This document shows, in pieces, positions 60,996-64,000 of a stretch of DNA of 64,000 bases. This stretch comes from Terana coerulea (Eukaryota; Basidiomycota; Agaricomycetes; Polyporales; Phanerochaetaceae). A program made the translations under genes and the position numbers. The stretch is taken from contig JAKOGH010000685.1 in NCBI GenBank assembly GCA_024811115.1, forward strand, positions 62,001-126,000, written 5' to 3'. The notes beneath the pieces are model-generated. The model was not told the DNA's origin and ran no database searches. It was given only the letters and a program-made list of their open reading frames with translations. Numbering within the stretch: the stretch's first letter is position 1; every line of letters begins with the position of its first letter.

Positions 60996-62842
60996 TGTAG
61001 TAAACACTCACATCAGTAGTCAAGTCAATATTCAGTAATTGCGGTAACAATATAACGAAATGATAAGATAACAAAGCGGCGTGGCACTGAAAATGTAAGC
61101 AAGCAAATTGTGATTGAACCAACTACCACAGTAACAGTGATAAGACAGCCAGTGTAAGGTTGCTGAACAAACTTTTTGACCGTCGCCCGTTATCTGATGG
61201 TAGGCGCCCGTGATCATGGGCGGCTCGAGATGCGCTCATGACTGATTTCGCCTCGCTCGTGAGCCCGGTTCTGGCTCAGGGCCTCACGAGCGCTCACGGC
61301 TGCTCGGGAGTCTCCGAATATTTTTCCGACATACTGGCATATATATGCAGCTCACGGCAGCGCTGGTTACTGGCCAACCAGTTGGATTGCATGCCCCTAC
61401 GGCGCCTGAAAAGCCTATGGTTCCGAATCCGGCCAACGTGCTAGCATCGTGCAAGATTACAAGGTGTAATGCGATTATAGTTCAACCCTTGTTCCTGGAG
61501 GTAGCCAGTTTATCGACGTGCTGAGTCATATATACTGATTAACCCTAATTACTTAGATGTGGTCTCAATCAAGTGATGACATCGAAGTGCTCAAGTCGCT
61601 TGAAGTTTTGGTGAGACTACCTAATAAGCTAGCTTGGCACAGCGTTGGGCTCACGAGCACAGTGCTTCACTGGAGGTCCTTTACCCCAGTGGGTTGGTGA
61701 CAAGCTTGTTACTGCGGGGTTAACCTCTACTCGGTGTATGGAAGGACTGAGTTAGGCCTTCACACGAAGATATTTGACCAAGCCGGCTTGCAAGGCGTGA
61801 GCGCTGAAGTTAAGACCTGTGGGGATTGGGAGTGGTTAACTTTCCCAGATTGGGTGAAATGCCGATGGGAGGAGGTTCAAGGCGATGGCAATCTCAAGCT
61901 TCACCGCTTGGTATGTGGTATACCTCGTTCGGAGACGGATGTGTTGACGGTGAATGGAAATAAGGCTGGCCAGAACTACAGTCCAAGCATCGAATCTCTG
62001 CCTGATAACAACGGCTATGTCACCCATGATCTTTTGTGGTGCACCCCACTAAGAATGGGCTGTGGAGATTGTAAGCATTTCTCTCTCAATTATCTCTTTA
62101 ATCACTAATAATACCCAAATAGCATAGGGAGAGATGATGACGTTATCACGCTAAATACCGGTAAGGACTGGCCTTCATTATGATGCTAAAGAAACTCATG
62201 CCAGATCATTTCCAGGGGCAAAAGTCACGCCTGTTGCACAAGAAGAAGAGATCCTCAAAAATCCCTTGGTCCTTGGTGCAGTGATGTTCGGAAGCGGAAG
62301 GACTTACTGTGGTGTATTAATCGAATTCCACCGGAACGCCTGCCTAGACCCAAACTATTTTGCCTGGGTTTCTAGACGCGATGAGCTAGCTCGGTATGTC
62401 TCACAGTTTTGCCCTTGATCTTGGTCGCCACGTTTAGTACTAACTGGAATGGACTTGAGCAGGGAGTATGTGCGGGAAGCTAATAAACTTGCGCCGCATC
62501 TGCAGGCACGCATAAATTTAAATCTGATCCTCGTCACAGACCCGACTCGACCAATGCCTCGTGAACAAAATAGGACAGTCATTCGTTCGGAAGCTCTCGA
62601 GCTGTATGAGAAAGATATTGATGTAATGTGAGCAGACTTCCCATCTTCATGTACATATACAAGCGAGGAACCTTTCACGAATGCGTACTGTTCTAGGTAT
62701 CAACATCTGAATGCTGCTATGCCATATGAACGTAGCTCCTATTAAACGGCTTAAGCGCAGAGTCTAGCATATTTCCTTTGTAGTATCGTTCGTGCAATGT
62801 ACACTATTTTAGATATTCTATAAGCAGGCTCTGACGCAGCCG

Positions 62843-63624
62843 TCATACAATCTCATGCTTCTTCGTACCCTCAGGACAATGCAGACAGTCCGAGTCAGCA
62901 AGTGTGTCGGCGTGAATAACTGAAGGTGGGGTGACCTTCAAAGTGATGCCCATGGTCCCGAATGCGTGCGGCCCAACAGCCGCTTCGCGTAGTTCCCACC
63001 ATGGGTTAGAGAGAGAATACATATGTATCCATAACTCTTTCTCGGTTGGCGTCAGTTTCTTCAGTAATCCAACGAAGCGATCCCACTTGGGGTCGACGTC
63101 CTGCATCAAGTTGTTGAGCGACAGGCGATAAAGTGTCGCCTCCTGCTTCTGCACGCTCAACAGACGTATCGCGCATTCAAGCTACGGCTGCTCTCCAACG
63201 TCTCCAGCAGTCAGCGTCGCCCATTCTGGCCTCGGCCACGTAGAGCAGCTCGTCAAGCTTATCGACGGGAGGCGACTCGTTCTTGTCTGGCAGGTATTCG
63301 TCATGGAGCGACTCGAGTCCTAGAGTGTGTCAGTAAAGAATCTCTAGCGAAAGAGCTCTCCCTTTGGAGTGACGAGTCTGGTCCTCGCAGAACATCTGGT
63401 CCAGGCGTGCGAGAAGATGCACCGCCCTCTCTGCTGCGTCACGCACATCGAGGATCTTGTCCAAGCTCTTCTTAGTCTGAAAAGGTGCTCAGTGTAAGTC
63501 ATAATGTGGTGAGACACTTTGGCAATGTTACAGCTCACGTACGGGCCGTGGTACACGGAGAGAGGCGTAAAGACTTGGAGTGCAACATGGGCAGGTCTTT
63601 CCGCTGCTCTTGCCAGTAAACGCT
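62843..63624 (-). CDS. hypothetical protein, tandem family copy 1
   Basis: Exons inferred from matching splice sites give a protein reading ...HVALQVFTPLSVYHGPY, TKKSLDKILDVRDAAERAVHLLARLDQMF, LESLHDEYLPDKNESP, LECAIRLLSVQKQEATLYRL and ending in GTMGITLKVTPPSVIHADTL plus a Cys-containing tail (stop at 62843). It is helix-rich with no membrane segment and no recognised domain. Some donors are weak (GTCACT, GTGGCC) and the true start is not known; 63624 is only the upstream limit of plausible coding sequence. The C-terminal block is repeated at the window's right edge, so this is one of at least two tandem copies. Confidence 0.45.
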
Positions 63625-63942
63625 TATATCTGAGCGCCCCGCCCCTTTCCTGACTTGGGCGGATTTACTCGACGCTTATCATTGCCCCTCTCACGTTGCT
63701 CATTCGACTTCGACTGGAAGATTGCTGTTCGGCGTATGCAGGACAATATATATATGCGGATGGAATCATGTCGTTCTTATTGGAATTGAGCTCTTACGTT
63801 CTGTCAACATACGACGAACTTCATAGTTGCATCCTACAATGACCCTACGGTGTTTGCGGATCGAGACTAGCTTTGTGGCGGTCGGAAGTAGCCGTGATCT
63901 TGTTCAATGCTCCCCGTTCACGCTTGAGGCCGAAAAATAATT
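63625..63942. other. intergenic between tandem hypothetical genes
   Basis: About 0.3 kb. It should contain the promoter of copy 1 (TATATATATG near 63748-63757 could be a TATA element). No other feature was seen. Confidence 0.4.
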
Positions 63943-64000
63943 CAAGGTTTGGCGTTCGGAATGGCGGGTGGGGTGACCTTCAAGGTGATACCCATGGTCC
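63943..64000 (-). CDS. hypothetical protein, tandem family copy 2, C terminus only
   Basis: The last 58 nt of the window read leftward as TMGITLKVTPPAIPNAKP then stop. This matches TMGITLKVTPPSVIHA of the gene ending at 62843 and lacks that copy's longer Cys-containing tail. The gene continues beyond the right edge. Confidence 0.6.

Larger units (their letters stand above)
59698..61331. mobile_element. non-autonomous DNA transposon with TA target duplication
   Basis: The element begins TGTCGGAAA and ends TTTCCGACA, perfect 9-bp terminal inverted repeats, and is flanked by TA on both sides (59696-59697 and 61332-61333). Removing it with one TA restores the uninterrupted host reading frame PTHI-TGIYMQL, matching paralogs A and B. 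It is 1,634 bp, including a nested 669-bp hAT-like element and its 8-bp duplication, so the original was about 957 bp. The sub-ends are GC-rich, with repeated CTCATGA and GGCTCGAG-like words. No transposase frame was found. TA duplication fits Tc1/mariner-like elements but the superfamily is not proven. Confidence 0.8.
58852..62746 (+). pseudogene. adenylate-forming enzyme (copy C), interrupted and decayed
   Basis: Homologous to copies A and B from start (PPLDGSIAVLPDFTDFHATH) to end (KLAPHLQARINLNLILVTDP). A 1.6-kb mobile element splits the codons between PTHI and TGIYMQL. The phosphate loop reads SSGATEYPKP, losing the STG core. The region before the A5 motif is frame-broken near 61725. The C-terminal motif is PREQNRTVIR, in which the catalytic lysine of copies A and B (PRAGKGTVIR) has become Asn. 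Together these indicate a dead gene, decayed beyond the homopolymer-type changes seen elsewhere in the window. It is a tandem duplicate of copy B with similar upstream sequence. Confidence 0.85.

Noticed and set aside
60772..61122. 116-codon minus-strand open frame in the transposon
   Set aside because: It has no transposase signature, lies in the AT-rich end of the element and overlaps the Pol III-like boxes; probably chance.

Overview
The window is nuclear DNA of a filamentous basidiomycete, most likely an Agaricomycete (mushroom or wood-decay fungus). The evidence is dense genes with many 50-60 nt GT-AG introns, F-box proteins with leucine-rich-like tails, DUF6534-type seven-helix proteins, stand-alone adenylation enzymes, OPT and MFS transporters, and an intron-containing tRNA-Asn. 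No bacterial, plasmid, viral or CRISPR feature was seen.

Left part (1-29.4 kb), mostly housekeeping: an SRAP/HMCES-type abasic-site protein cut by the left edge, an F-box protein, a histone-fold (bromodomain-associated, TAF-like) protein, tRNA-Asn(GTT), anaphase-promoting complex subunit 1 (APC1), a PIH1/Nop17-type R2TP adaptor, a small unknown gene, DAHP synthase (first step of the shikimate pathway, with a 4-nt microexon), a 14-exon OPT oligopeptide transporter, a two-LIM-domain protein divergently paired with eIF5A, and a tandem pair of F-box paralogs of which the second is broken.

Middle (29.7-44.7 kb), accessory: a multidomain protein with an N-terminal MLKL/HeLo-like four-helix bundle and a degenerate kinase-like region, followed by a possible fatty-acid-derived metabolite locus of two delta-12-type desaturase genes, a stand-alone adenylate-forming enzyme and a DHA2-type MFS exporter, with a MITE-like element between the exporter and the second desaturase. 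An acyl-activating enzyme, desaturases and an exporter could act on one lipid product, but this is inference from co-location.

Right part (46-64 kb): two tandem seven-helix DUF6534 proteins, a TKL-type kinase with a C-terminal zinc finger, two more copies of the adenylate-forming gene in tandem (one with a changed core motif, one clearly dead and interrupted by nested transposable elements), and two tandem copies of an unknown family, the last cut by the right edge.

A strong technical theme is that many conserved genes (APC1, PIH1, DAHP synthase, OPT, LIM, MFS, desaturases, adenylation enzymes) are interrupted by single-base changes, nearly all in homopolymer runs, with intact homology on both sides. 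This looks like consensus error in the assembly rather than mass gene death. CDS coordinates below are whole-gene spans including introns; inferred exon boundaries are given where they could be worked out.
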